Source: an uncultured Prevotella sp. (GTDB lineage: Bacteria > Bacteroidota > Bacteroidia > Bacteroidales > Bacteroidaceae). From it: a stretch of 39,527 bases of DNA. Below, one piece after another: positions 8,359 through 17,359 of this stretch; the stretch's first letter is position 1; every line of letters starts with the position of its first letter. Below the pieces are notes generated by a model. It searched no databases. It was not told where the DNA came from and saw only the letters and a list, made by a program, of their open reading frames with translations. Made by a program: the position numbers and the translations under genes. The stretch lies in NCBI GenBank assembly GCA_900550635.1, contig URSZ01000003.1:1-39527 (forward strand), given 5' to 3'.

Positions 8359-9231
8359 TCAGCCAAGCACTTCTATGTCGTAGCCGCCCGTCCACTCTTC
8401 GCCGGCCTTGACAATATTGGTATAAGGACGCTCCGAAAACTCGCCTTTATACCATTCCTTGTCGCAAAGTCCGTACCACGGTTCCAGACATACGAACGGC
8501 GCGTTGCAGCCATAGGGCGACCAGGCGAGGAACACAGGCGCGTTGCTGCTTACACGGACTACGGGTTTCTGCTCCGTGTCGAGAAGTGTGACATTACTTA
8601 CCTGGCTGTTGTCTATTATGATTGAATCGCCTGCAAAGCACTCGTCGCGCACTTCGAGCATACCGTCCTCTACAGGCAGGGCATAGCGTTTCATGCCGAG
8701 ACAGCCAGACATTCCTACCGTAGCGCTCTCGGGCGAAGGGTTGTCGAACTTAAGGTATCCCTTAACCTCGTCGCCGGGCTTGAAACCGCGGAAATAGAAC
8801 GAAGGGTGGCCGCCTATCTGGAAAGGCATATCGTCGCAACCGACGTTGCGCACCGTCCAACCAACCGACACGATTCTGTCGTGCAGGGAGAATTTCTGTT
8901 CAAGTTCGAACTTGAAAGGGAAAGCCAAACGTGTGGCGGCTGTATCGTGCGTGATGTAGGTTACAGACTCGGCATCCTGCGATTTGACGTCGAATACTTT
9001 TTCCTGCAACAGGCCATGCTTGGGCATATTGCGCCTCACACCGCGGTGGAGGTAAGAACCTTCCCACAAACCGCCCACTATCGGGAACAGCATAGGGCAA
9101 TGGCGTCCCCAGAATTTAGGATCTGCCTGCCAGAAGTACTCGCGGCCGGTTGCCGCGTCGCGCAAGCTGCAAAGCTCGGCGCTGAAGCGCTGTGCGCTTA
9201 TGCTTATTTTTCCGTTGCTTATTGTTTCCAT
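8359..9231 (-). CDS. Aldose 1-epimerase family protein (LacX-like)
   Basis: A 290-residue galactose-mutarotase-like beta-sandwich protein, without signal peptide, so cytoplasmic. It resembles the LacX branch: GKISISAQRFSAELCSLRD at the N-terminus, FWQADPKFWGRHCPMLFPIVGGL, the PKHGLLQ segment and GGHPSFYF, which carries a conserved His. It probably interconverts anomers of a hexose or sugar phosphate; the substrate is unknown. It follows the Tat aldo/keto reductase by 34 bp and is likely co-transcribed with it. Confidence 0.9.
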   Translation of the reverse strand: METISNGKISISAQRFSAELCSLRDAATGREYFWQADPKFWGRHCPMLFPIVGGLWEGSYLHRGVRRNMPKHGLLQEKVFDVKSQDAESVTYITHDTAATRLAFPFKFELEQKFSLHDRIVSVGWTVRNVGCDDMPFQIGGHPSFYFRGFKPGDEVKGYLKFDNPSPESATVGMSGCLGMKRYALPVEDGMLEVRDECFAGDSIIIDNSQVSNVTLLDTEQKPVVRVSSNAPVFLAWSPYGCNAPFVCLEPWYGLCDKEWYKGEFSERPYTNIVKAGEEWTGGYDIEVLG

Positions 9232-9265
9232 GTTTATGATTTCTGTAAGTAAAGCCGTAAGGACC

Positions 9266-10666
9266 TTACAAGGTTTCTTGTTTCAGTTTCTCTACATATT
9301 TGTCTATACGTTGCAATTCTTTAGGAATGTCGATGCCTTGCGGGCAATGGGGATTGCACTGCGCGCAACCGGTGCAGTGGTCGGCCTGTCGAAGCTTGGG
9401 CACGCTACGGTCGTAACCTATCAGATAAGCCCGCCTGGCCTCACGATAGTTCCTGTCTTGCGAATTTGTAGGGATGTTGCCGTCGTTTATACATTTGTTG
9501 TAATGCAGCAAAATTGCCGGAATATCTATTCCGTAAGGGCACGGCATACAATATTTACAGTCGTTGCACGGAATTGTGTCGAACTCCATCATGCGGCTGG
9601 CGGCCAACTGCAGGAATTCGAACTCTTCTTCGCTCAAAGGTTTGAGCGGGCTGTAGGTTTTCAGGTTGTCTTGCAAATGTTCCATGCGTGTCATGCCGCT
9701 CAGCACGGTAAGCACGCCCGGGAACGAGCCTGCAAAACGAAAAGCCCAGGAGGCCACGCTTACTTCCGGCTCGCGCTGCTTGAACAAGGCTACGATATTG
9801 TCGGGTACGTTAGACAAACGACCGCCCAAAAGCGGTTCCATTATAATTGCGGGTATGTTGCGTTTTGCCAGTTCGTTGTAAAGGTATTCCGCATTGGTGT
9901 TGCTCTCGTTTATCTGCTTTGCATACCGCCAGTCAAGGTAGTTAAGCTGAATCTGAACAAAGTCCCATTTATATTTGTCATGCTCCGACAAAAGGCGGTC
10001 GAACACTCTTATGTCTCCATGGTAGGAAAAACCAATATTTCTTATGCGTCCGGCCTCGCGCTCTTTTATAAGGAAATCGAGAATGCCGTTGTTTATGTAA
10101 CGTTCCTCGTATTCCGCCATCGAGTCACTGCCGCCGCCCACGCTATGCAGCAACATGTAATCGATGTAATCGGTTTGCAGATACTTTAAAGAGTTGTGGT
10201 ACATTTCCATCGAGGCTTCGCGCGTTCTGGTAGAGGGAGCGAAGTTCGATAGTTTCGTTGCTATGAAATACTTGTCGCGCGGATAGCGCGCAAGTGCGAT
10301 ACCTGTAGCCCGTTCCGACAATCCCCGGCAATAGGCAGGCGAAGTGTCGAAATAGTTCACCCCGTGTTTAAAGGCGTAATCCACCAGTTCGTTAACCATT
10401 TCCTGGTCTATATCTTCCTGTCCTTCGGCGTTTTTTTCGGTAAAAGGCAGGCGCATCATGCCAAAGCCGAGCAGCGAGACCTTTTCGCCCGTTTTCGGAT
10501 TAGTGCGGTACGTCATCTGCCCCGGTTTCCCATCAATATTATTTTCTGCGCCGGCAGTGTTCTTCCCGTCGTTGCAGGCCGCCAGCCCGGCAGTTGTTAC
10601 GCCTGCCGCTCCGGCTATTTTCAGGAAGTCGCGTCGGGATATTTGTTTTTTGCTTTTATTGTCCAT
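9266..10666 (-). CDS. Tat-exported aldo/keto reductase with C-terminal 4Fe-4S domain
   Basis: The N-terminus carries a twin-arginine signal, SRRDFLK (Arg11-Arg12), a hydrophobic stretch and a lipobox-like LAAC (Cys31), suggesting a folded, Tat-exported lipoprotein. Residues about 50-350 form an aldo/keto reductase barrel with the tetrad Asp107, Tyr112, Lys138 and His174. The C-terminus has two Cys-rich clusters, CKYCMPCPYG and CTGCAQCNPHCPQG, typical of a bacterial ferredoxin-like domain. Iron-sulfur clusters in an exported reductase imply electron transfer rather than simple NADPH chemistry. The ferredoxin membrane protein encoded 40 bp upstream is a natural partner (inference). Confidence 0.92.
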   Translation of the reverse strand: MDNKSKKQISRRDFLKIAGAAGVTTAGLAACNDGKNTAGAENNIDGKPGQMTYRTNPKTGEKVSLLGFGMMRLPFTEKNAEGQEDIDQEMVNELVDYAFKHGVNYFDTSPAYCRGLSERATGIALARYPRDKYFIATKLSNFAPSTRTREASMEMYHNSLKYLQTDYIDYMLLHSVGGGSDSMAEYEERYINNGILDFLIKEREAGRIRNIGFSYHGDIRVFDRLLSEHDKYKWDFVQIQLNYLDWRYAKQINESNTNAEYLYNELAKRNIPAIIMEPLLGGRLSNVPDNIVALFKQREPEVSVASWAFRFAGSFPGVLTVLSGMTRMEHLQDNLKTYSPLKPLSEEEFEFLQLAASRMMEFDTIPCNDCKYCMPCPYGIDIPAILLHYNKCINDGNIPTNSQDRNYREARRAYLIGYDRSVPKLRQADHCTGCAQCNPHCPQGIDIPKELQRIDKYVEKLKQETL

Positions 10667-10706
10667 GAATAATATGTTTTCGGAATTTTACACTTGCCCG
10701 TAGTAA

Positions 10707-12245
10707 TCAAACCATGCTGTGCGCTTCGTGCCCTTCAACGTATATTGCGCTGAACGGGCGCGCCGGGCAAAGGTTCTCGCAGGCGCCGCAGCCAATGCAA
10801 CGCTCCACGTTTATTGCAGGAATCATCACCGGCTTGTCGCCATGCTTCGCGTTGGCCCCGTGCCCGTGGCGGTGACGGTGTTGCCCGTTGAACGGAACCA
10901 TCTGTATCGCGGCAGTAGGACAGTGGCGCGCGCAGTTGTCGCATGCAACGCCGTCTGTCAGGTTGATACAGTTGTGTTTCACCCACACAGCGTGCCCAAT
11001 CTGCGTGGAAGACTTTTCTGCCAGGTCTGTAAGACGGATTGCGTCTGTCGGGCAAACCTCGGCGCACTTCGCGCACTCGGGGCGGCAATATCCGCGTTCA
11101 TAACTCATCTCTGGCTGCATGAACCTTGTAAGGTCGGTAGAAGGACGGAGCACCCCGTTAGGACATACCGACACACATAGCTGACACGCCGTGCAATGCT
11201 GCGCAAAATGACGCGCGCTCCGTGCTCCGGGCGGCAGTATGGGAGTATTGCGGTGGGGTATTTTCTTATCTTCTATCACTGCCAGCCCGCCATCCACTTT
11301 CTTTTCCTGGGCTTTGAGCGTGGCTGTCGTAGCAACCAAGGCCGTTGCGGTAAGGAAACTGCGGCGGGTGTCGTCCGGTTGCTTCCCGCTTTCCTTGATT
11401 TCTTCCTTTACGGGCACAGCCTTTGCCTTTTTAGCGTGTTTGTAGCTTATGGCTCCCGTGTGGCACTCCCCTATACAGTCCATGCATGCCACGCAACGGC
11501 TGTAATCTATACTATGAGTAGCTGTGTCTATGCAGGCTGCCTTGCAGTTCTTGGAACACTGTTTACAGTTTACGCATTTCGAGGTATCTATAACTGGCTT
11601 GAACCACGAAAAGCGGGCGATGAAGCCGAGCACCGTTCCCACCGGGCAAATTGTGTTGCAATACGTGCGCCCGTTACGCCACGCAAGCACTACAAGAACA
11701 ACGAACGTAACCACTGCGATTACGAACGTAGGCACACTCTTCAGCCACACGTCCGTTTCATAAAAAGCATAACTGTCGGCGCGCTCGGCAAAGTAGGCCA
11801 GCGCATTGTTTCCCCATGCGTAAACGGGAGCAAACAAATTGTTGGCTATCCTTCCATACGAACTGTAGGGAGCAAGCAACGCGGCGAGCGAACCCGCGCC
11901 TGCTATCATGGCCACCACAAACACTGCCAATACGGAATACCGCAGCACAGACTTTGCCGGTGAATAAGTGTAACGGTTCTTCTTGCTTTTTTTGCCCAGC
12001 CATGCCGCAATGTCCTGCATTACGCCCAACGGACAGATTACCGAGCAATACACCCGCCCGAACACTAACGTAAGCAACACGAGCAGCACAACAACGCCCA
12101 CGTTGAGCGCCAAGAGTGCGGGCAAGAACTGGATTTTTGCCGTCCAGCCCAGCCATGCGTGCAGCGTTCCCGTGAAATCGAGAAACAGCAGCGTCACGGC
12201 CGCGAAAAACAAGGCGGCAAGCGTGATTCGGATTTTACGTAACAT
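10707..12245 (-). CDS. NapH-like polyferredoxin membrane protein fused to a Tat-type ferredoxin domain
   Basis: 512 residues. The N-terminal part is NapH/NosR-like: membrane segments near 5-25, 43-63, 103-125 and 170-190, the motifs CSVICPLG and CNTICPVG, then two 4Fe-4S motifs (Cys224-Cys227-Cys230 and Cys251-Cys254-Cys257). Residues 291-312 look like an internal twin-arginine signal (DTRRSFL followed by an Ala/Thr-rich stretch). The remaining 200 residues are NapG-like, with several more CxxCxxC clusters and a His-rich insert near 455-468. The protein looks like a fusion of NapH and NapG that would pass electrons across the membrane. Its gene precedes the Tat aldo/keto reductase gene, probably in one operon. 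Confidence 0.85.
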   Translation of the reverse strand: MLRKIRITLAALFFAAVTLLFLDFTGTLHAWLGWTAKIQFLPALLALNVGVVVLLVLLTLVFGRVYCSVICPLGVMQDIAAWLGKKSKKNRYTYSPAKSVLRYSVLAVFVVAMIAGAGSLAALLAPYSSYGRIANNLFAPVYAWGNNALAYFAERADSYAFYETDVWLKSVPTFVIAVVTFVVLVVLAWRNGRTYCNTICPVGTVLGFIARFSWFKPVIDTSKCVNCKQCSKNCKAACIDTATHSIDYSRCVACMDCIGECHTGAISYKHAKKAKAVPVKEEIKESGKQPDDTRRSFLTATALVATTATLKAQEKKVDGGLAVIEDKKIPHRNTPILPPGARSARHFAQHCTACQLCVSVCPNGVLRPSTDLTRFMQPEMSYERGYCRPECAKCAEVCPTDAIRLTDLAEKSSTQIGHAVWVKHNCINLTDGVACDNCARHCPTAAIQMVPFNGQHRHRHGHGANAKHGDKPVMIPAINVERCIGCGACENLCPARPFSAIYVEGHEAHSMV

Positions 12246-12270
12246 ATCTTGTTCTTTGGATTTTCGGCTG

Positions 12271-12278
12271 CAAAAATA
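12271..12278 (-). promoter_or_regulatory. Candidate -7 box for the NapH-like operon
   Basis: The minus strand reads TATTTTTG (TAnnTTTG), 25 bp upstream of the start codon. Confidence 0.5.
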
Positions 12279-12518
12279 ATGTATTCGAGGTTTTATTTTC
12301 TAATATAATTTACGGAAAATATTAACAAATCCACGGATTTACATTTAATTAACACGGGAACCTTACCGGCAGACCGGTGTCGCAAAAAGCACCCATTTTC
12401 AGCAGCGCCGCATAACGCACCTTTCACGTGTAAAAACCGAAGCAATAAAACGTCCGTTTTGGGGCGGAAAATGTGAAAACTGATTTTCACTCCGTTAAAC
12501 CCACATAGGAGCAAAGAA

Positions 12519-12581
12519 AAAATACAAGGCACGTAATTCAAAATATGTCTGACCTATTTTAAAATATCTCAGACATATTTT
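12519..12581. repeat. Array 3: three tandem 21-bp units with conserved flanks
   Basis: Units 12519-12539, 12540-12560 and 12561-12581 have cores CAAGGCACG, TGTCTGACC and TCTCAGACA. The flanks match array 2 over 12461-12601, including GTGAAAA-CTGA-TTTTCAC on the left and GAAAACCCGTT on the right. A half-site CAGACA follows near 12622-12627. This is the only array in a divergent gap, between the promoters of the NapH-like and YidE-like genes, so it lies behind no gene's 3' end. I see nothing else in the 564-bp gap. Confidence 0.95.
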
Positions 12582-12769
12582 TTGCCCCCTGAAAACCCGT
12601 TCGAAATTCGCCTGAAATACGCAGACATAAACAGACCCCGTTTTTTCCGCAAAACGGAATGAAGGAAAAACAGCCTGACAACACGTGCCGCAAGGGCTGC
12701 AATGAATGCACGAAAAAGCGACAAAATGAATTTAATTGCACAAAAGAAAGTTATTTGAATAAAAAGGCC

Positions 12770-12777
12770 TAAATTTG
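12770..12777 (+). promoter_or_regulatory. Candidate -7 box for the YidE-like transporter gene
   Basis: TAAATTTG matches TAnnTTTG, 32 bp upstream of the start codon at 12810. Confidence 0.55.
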
Positions 12778-12809
12778 CGACACCTAAAACTGAAATAAGC
12801 ACACTCTAA

Positions 12810-14519
12810 ATGGAATGGATTAATTCGCTGTTCACCGACACAGCGTCGGTGGCACATGTAATTCTTATTTTCGCCATTGTCATTGCGGCAGGCGTTTGCC
12901 TGGGCAAAATCAAGGTAGGCGGAATTTCGCTCGGCGTAACTTTCGTGCTGTTCATGGGTATTCTCGTGGGGCACATATACAACAACTGGCTGCCCGGCGG
13001 AGGATTTGCCTGCCCCGAGCAACTGCTCGGCTTCATTCAGGACTTCGGGCTAATGCTGTTTGTCTACTGCATAGGCCTGCAGGTAGGCCCTTCGTTCTTC
13101 GAGAGTTTCCGCAAAGGCGGAATGAAACTCAACATGCTCGCCGTGGGGCTCGTGTTGCTGAACATAGGGGTAATGCTCGCGCTTTACCACCTGTTCTTCG
13201 ACACTAACAATCCCAACAACCTGCCTATGATGGTAGGCGTGCTGTTCGGAGCGGTAACAAACACCCCGGGTCTCGGTGCGGCCAACGAAGCACTGGCCGG
13301 AGCAATGCAGGGCGCGGAGATTCCTCAGATAGCTTCGGGTTACGCTTGCGCATATCCGCTTGGCGTGCTCGGCATTATAGGCGCTACCATACTGATACGC
13401 TATATATGCCGCGTTAACCTTAAAGACGAGGAAAGCGCATTGGAGCGCGAAGTCAACGACAACGCACACACAAAGCCGCACTCCATGACGCTGGTAGTAA
13501 CAAACCACGCGCTCAACGGAAAGACGATGAACACGGTGCGCCAGTTCCTGGGCCGCAACATGGTATGCACACGCATGCTGCGAGGCGAGGAATTCATTGT
13601 GCCCAATGACAAGACTACCCTGCAGGACGGCGACAAGATAAACATTGTATGCTCTGAAGAGGACGCAATGCCCATCGAAGCATTCATAGGCGAGGAAATA
13701 CACGTTGACTGGCAGACGGAGAAGCAGCCCGTTGTATCACGCCGCATAATAGTAACCCAGTCGGAAGTGAACGGAAAGACGCTCGGCCAGATGAACTTCA
13801 GCACCGTTTACGGCGTTAACGTAACGCGCGTCACACGTTCGGGCATAGAACTGTTCGCAAGCCGCAACCTGCGCATTCAGATAGGCGACCGCCTTAGGGT
13901 CGTAGGACCGGAAGACGCCGTAAAACGCCTGGCAAACCGTTTGGGAAACTCCGAAAAACGCCTTAACGTGCCCAACGTAGGCACGCTGTTCTTCGGCATA
14001 TTCCTCGGCATACTCCTCGGCAGCCTGCCGATAGTATTTCCCGGAATGCCGACACCCGTTAAGCTGGGACTTGCAGGCGGACCGCTGATTGTGGCCATAC
14101 TGATAAGCAGCAAAGGATACAAGTTCCACATCGTGGCATACACCACCACGAGCGCAAACCTTATGCTACGCGAGGTGGGACTGGTGCTGTTCCTCGCCGC
14201 CGTAGGACTGAAGGCCGGAGCCAATTTCTGGGATACCGTAGTTGCGGGCGACGGGGTTAAGTACGTATGGACCGGTTTCCTGATAACCGTGATTCCCATT
14301 TTGATAATCGGAGTAATAGCAAGGCTGAAGTTCAAAGTAAACTACTATACCCTTACGGGTGTCATTGCCGGTGCGACAACCGACCCTCCAGCACTTGCTT
14401 TTGCAAACTACACATCGGGGAACGACGCGCCTGCTATCGGTTACTCTACAGTATACCCGCTCACCATGTTCCTGCGAATACTGAGCGCGCAGATACTGAT
14501 ACTTTTCCTGTGCGTATAA
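12810..14519 (+). CDS. AspT/YidE-family putative transporter with two RCK_C domains
   Basis: A 569-residue inner-membrane protein in two homologous membrane halves (about 1-200 and 388-569) around a cytoplasmic loop with two RCK_C (TrkA-C) ligand-binding domains (about 226-295 and 311-382). Each half carries the family signature, GAVTNTPGLGAANEAL and GATTDPPALAFAN. Members include the aspartate:alanine antiporter AspT of lactobacilli and uncharacterised YidE proteins; the substrate here is unknown. It stands alone on the plus strand with its own -7 box (12770-12777) and a strong terminator (14565-14603). Confidence 0.93.
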   Translation: MEWINSLFTDTASVAHVILIFAIVIAAGVCLGKIKVGGISLGVTFVLFMGILVGHIYNNWLPGGGFACPEQLLGFIQDFGLMLFVYCIGLQVGPSFFESFRKGGMKLNMLAVGLVLLNIGVMLALYHLFFDTNNPNNLPMMVGVLFGAVTNTPGLGAANEALAGAMQGAEIPQIASGYACAYPLGVLGIIGATILIRYICRVNLKDEESALEREVNDNAHTKPHSMTLVVTNHALNGKTMNTVRQFLGRNMVCTRMLRGEEFIVPNDKTTLQDGDKINIVCSEEDAMPIEAFIGEEIHVDWQTEKQPVVSRRIIVTQSEVNGKTLGQMNFSTVYGVNVTRVTRSGIELFASRNLRIQIGDRLRVVGPEDAVKRLANRLGNSEKRLNVPNVGTLFFGIFLGILLGSLPIVFPGMPTPVKLGLAGGPLIVAILISSKGYKFHIVAYTTTSANLMLREVGLVLFLAAVGLKAGANFWDTVVAGDGVKYVWTGFLITVIPILIIGVIARLKFKVNYYTLTGVIAGATTDPPALAFANYTSGNDAPAIGYSTVYPLTMFLRILSAQILILFLCV

Positions 14520-14564
14520 CGCATAGCCCAAGCCGCCATAGCGGCAAAGGGGAAACAAACATAC

Positions 14565-14603
14565 AGTAGCGGCACATTCGTTGGAATGTGCCGCTACTTT
14601 TTT
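14565..14603 (+). terminator. Intrinsic terminator of the YidE-like gene
   Basis: A perfect 15-bp stem (arms 14565-14579 and 14584-14598, loop GTTG) is followed by a run of six T. It lies 46 bp beyond the stop codon. Confidence 0.93.
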
Positions 14604-14706
14604 ACACAAATGCGAATTATCGGTAACGTTTCCCGCAGCCGACTGTTTTTGTCCGTCTTTAACATTTCCTTAAAGCCCTTTATTCATGCGGGTTTCAAGG
14701 TAGCGA

Positions 14707-14769
14707 AAAATATGTCTGAGAAAATTCAAAATATGTCCGACCTATTTTAAAATTCCTGCCTTGTAATTT
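14707..14769. repeat. Array 4: three tandem 21-bp units, partly degenerate
   Basis: Units 14707-14727, 14728-14748 and 14749-14769 have cores TGTCTGAGA, TGTCCGACC and CCTGCCTTG; the outer two are the most diverged units in the window. Read on the minus strand, the flanks fit those of arrays 2 and 3: ACCCCTTTCTGAGAT before the array, CTTGAAACCCGCATGAA after it. It lies in the convergent gap between the YidE-like gene and the nuclease gene, behind the YidE terminator. The rest of the 323-bp gap is empty. Confidence 0.88.
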
Positions 14770-14842
14770 TTTTTATCTCAGAAAGGGGTAAAAATATGAA
14801 TCCGCAATTTAACATTTCAAGCCGCCACGGATTGCAGGAAAG

Positions 14843-16372
14843 TTACAGGCGGTCCATTATGTGCCTCACCTGTTCCGACACATCCATTACCGGAATACAG
14901 TAATAGCGTTCGTAATCGGGATGTATAATAACGAGATACATGCCGTGAAGCCTTATGCCGTAATGTTTCTCGAGGATGTAACGGTAAATGCCTTGCTGCA
15001 ACGAATAATGCACGAAGGCATTGTCGCGCAGCGTCGATAGCGCCCCGAAGCCATACTTGCCCCAGCAGTCGTCGATAATCTGGTACGCATTGCCCGAAGC
15101 CCTGACCAGTTTTGTAGAGCGCTTCCAGTCGAACATAAGCAACTTGCCGTCATAGGCAGCTATAAGGTCGGGCGAACCGGCTATGCCTTTTTCGGCGTCG
15201 TATATGTTCCACTCGGTGCGGTACGGCCGCAAACCGCTTTTACGCAAAAAGTCAGAAAACATCGACATCTCCTTCGAAATATCAATACGTTCTGCACGCG
15301 AGAAAGTGGACGAGCTGTAACTGAAATCGAACGCATGTTCGCATTTATGACCTAGAAAGACGTTTTCAAACTGCTTGTGCATAAACGAACCCGTTTCGGC
15401 CGCCTTGCGCCCGCAATATTTCCATGAATCAACCAGGGTCTGGGCATTCTGCCCCGTTCTTACGGCCTTTCTTTCAGCCGCGGCATACATATCAAAAGCC
15501 GAAAAGTATTCAGATATAACCGTGGTTACCGACTTCAGCACATCGCGCCGCTTGTACAGATAAGTATGTGTTTCGGGAAAGAAGTCGATGTCGGCATCCC
15601 GCACATGCCTGTGCTCGGCATTGTAGCCCGTGTCGTTCTCGCGGCTTTCGGCTGGAAAACTTTCTTTTTCGGGCAGCAGCGCGGCATACGTCCTCTCCTC
15701 TTCGCTGAGAGGCGCATTATCATACGTCCTTTCACTGTCCGGGAACAAAGAGCCTGCGTTGCCGATGTAGCCTTCGCGATAACCCTTGCCGGCAAGCTGC
15801 TCGGCTGCAATGCGCGTCCACTTGCGCACAGGAACAGGCCGCAAACGCGCCCCGCGGGGAATTTCTATCGACACCGCCTTAACCAAAGAATTTATCAGGT
15901 CTATTACGAAAGCCGTGCAATTAAGAGGCTCTGTTGCTGCCTGCTTCTCCGCAAAACGAACCACTACCCATCCGGCCTGCAGCATAAGGTTGTCGCGCTG
16001 CGAGTCGCTGCGGTCCTCAAGATAATGGCGCGGAACAAAATCGCGCAAATCATACGGCTCGTCCAGCTCTATGTCGATACGCAAGTTCACCCCGGGTAAA
16101 TTTCCGGCCACAACGATACCGGTATTATAGCAACGTCCTCCGTCGGTAAACTTCAGGCAGGCATTACCAAAGACCTCGAACCCGTAAGGTGCGACATAAC
16201 GCTCCAGACAGGCGGCAAAAGCAGTGGTAACTGGCGAACTGCCGCCACTTGTACCGCGCCTGAAAGGATATACGGGTACACCCTCGGCCGGAACAAGGAA
16301 ATACGGGTAAACGGCGTCGCTGTTGGAGCTGCTGCCGCAAAAGCCTGTGAGTAATACGTCGGACTGCTGCAT
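14843..16372 (-). CDS. Two-domain nuclease-like protein (DUF559-like plus PD-(D/E)XK)
   Basis: A 509-residue cytoplasmic protein without membrane segments. Residues about 85-145 resemble a DUF559/Vsr-like nuclease: RIDIELDEPYD (Asp100, Glu102), then SQRDNLMLQAGWVVVRFAEKQ. Residues about 260-500 resemble the RecB/Cas4-type PD-(D/E)XK fold: TEWNI (Glu387), GIAGSPDLIA (Asp402), MFDWKRS (Asp415, Lys417) and a later QQGIYRY. Both metal-binding cores look intact. The linker (about 190-260) is acidic and low in complexity. The start lies 1 bp after the GH16 stop codon, so the two genes are probably translationally coupled, although I see no functional link. The exact substrate and role are unknown. 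Confidence 0.8.
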   Translation of the reverse strand: MQQSDVLLTGFCGSSSNSDAVYPYFLVPAEGVPVYPFRRGTSGGSSPVTTAFAACLERYVAPYGFEVFGNACLKFTDGGRCYNTGIVVAGNLPGVNLRIDIELDEPYDLRDFVPRHYLEDRSDSQRDNLMLQAGWVVVRFAEKQAATEPLNCTAFVIDLINSLVKAVSIEIPRGARLRPVPVRKWTRIAAEQLAGKGYREGYIGNAGSLFPDSERTYDNAPLSEEERTYAALLPEKESFPAESRENDTGYNAEHRHVRDADIDFFPETHTYLYKRRDVLKSVTTVISEYFSAFDMYAAAERKAVRTGQNAQTLVDSWKYCGRKAAETGSFMHKQFENVFLGHKCEHAFDFSYSSSTFSRAERIDISKEMSMFSDFLRKSGLRPYRTEWNIYDAEKGIAGSPDLIAAYDGKLLMFDWKRSTKLVRASGNAYQIIDDCWGKYGFGALSTLRDNAFVHYSLQQGIYRYILEKHYGIRLHGMYLVIIHPDYERYYCIPVMDVSEQVRHIMDRL

Positions 16373-16373
16373 T

Positions 16374-17276
16374 TTATTTTTTCTGGAAGACCCTTACGTA
16401 ATCTATCTCGTAAAGCGTGGGCAGGCAGGAATAATCCACGCCTTCCTTACCGCCCCAATTACCGCCGAACGCGTTGTTCAACTTAATATAAAATGGAGCA
16501 TCGAACGGCCATGTGTCGCGTCCGTTTCCGTCATTTTTGTAAACATGTATCTTCTTGCCGTCCACGAAGAACTTTATATACTCCGGTGTCCACTCGCATG
16601 CATAAACGTGAAAAGCCGTCTGGCAGTCCCTTACTTCAAGGCCTCCGCTCTTTGAGTTGCCGCCATGATATTTTGCGCAATGTATAGATGAAAGCACATG
16701 ATGCGGGTCGTAGCCTACCTCTTCCATTATATCTATCTCGCCGCAATCCGGCCACCGCGAGGCCTTATGCGGCACCATCCAGAATGCCGGCCACGTACCC
16801 TTGCCCGAGGGCAGTTTCAAACGGGCTTCGAAATAACCGTAAGTCCAATGGGCCTTAGTGTTCATCCTTATGGAACGCACCTCGCCCGAAGACGTGCGTA
16901 TCTGCTTTATTTTAAGCGTTCCGTTTGAGACGTACGCCAATGTGTCTCCGTCCTTAAAACCCGGAATATAGTTCTGCAACTCATTGTTTCCCCAACCGTG
17001 CTTACCTTCCTCGTACCACCATGACTTTGCGTCGGGCAATACCGGCCGGCCGTCGGGGGATTCGGGGTCGTTGAACTCGTCATGCCATACAAGTTCGTAA
17101 CCTTTCGGTGCCTTGATTTTATCTTTGCCGGTGCTTCGCTTTTCTTTCGAGCTCTGTAACATAGATGTTGCGCCGCTTACCCCGTCGGGAGTCTGCGAGT
17201 ACGCCGGCAAAGCCGATAAAACCATTATAGCGGCAAACACAGCCGTTCTAAATAAGAATGCATTACTGCTAAACAT
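16374..17276 (-). CDS. Secreted GH16 beta-glucanase (laminarinase-like)
   Basis: A 300-residue glycoside hydrolase family 16 enzyme that would cleave beta-1,3 or mixed-linkage beta-glucans by a retaining mechanism. The active site GEIDIMEEVG gives nucleophile Glu180, Asp182 and acid/base Glu185. The family segments ELVWHDEFND, WWYEEGKHGWGNNELQNY and TWPAFWMVP are present. The Met at 17274-17276 gives a typical signal peptide (cleavage near AYSQ). An upstream Met at 17358-17360 is rejected because that extension would begin at the edge of array 5 and hide the signal peptide. The Cys-free start of the mature protein suggests a periplasmic or secreted enzyme, not a lipoprotein. Confidence 0.93.
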   Translation of the reverse strand: MFSSNAFLFRTAVFAAIMVLSALPAYSQTPDGVSGATSMLQSSKEKRSTGKDKIKAPKGYELVWHDEFNDPESPDGRPVLPDAKSWWYEEGKHGWGNNELQNYIPGFKDGDTLAYVSNGTLKIKQIRTSSGEVRSIRMNTKAHWTYGYFEARLKLPSGKGTWPAFWMVPHKASRWPDCGEIDIMEEVGYDPHHVLSSIHCAKYHGGNSKSGGLEVRDCQTAFHVYACEWTPEYIKFFVDGKKIHVYKNDGNGRDTWPFDAPFYIKLNNAFGGNWGGKEGVDYSCLPTLYEIDYVRVFQKK

Positions 17277-17319
17277 ATTCCGAAACTGTTTAATATAATC
17301 GTACACACGGGTAATTCCA

Positions 17320-17349
17320 CTTTTGTCTGCCTTTTTGGGCAGGCAAAAG
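17320..17349. other. 12-bp hairpin beside array 5
   Basis: CTTTTGTCTGCC, loop TTTTTG, GGCAGGCAAAAG: 12 pairs with one G-T wobble. It is downstream of purA on the minus strand but has no T-run, so termination is uncertain. Its arm contains TTTGTCTGCCTTTTT, whose reverse complement recurs exactly at 27413-27427 next to array 7. Confidence 0.65.
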
Positions 17350-17359
17350 GAAGTCCCCA

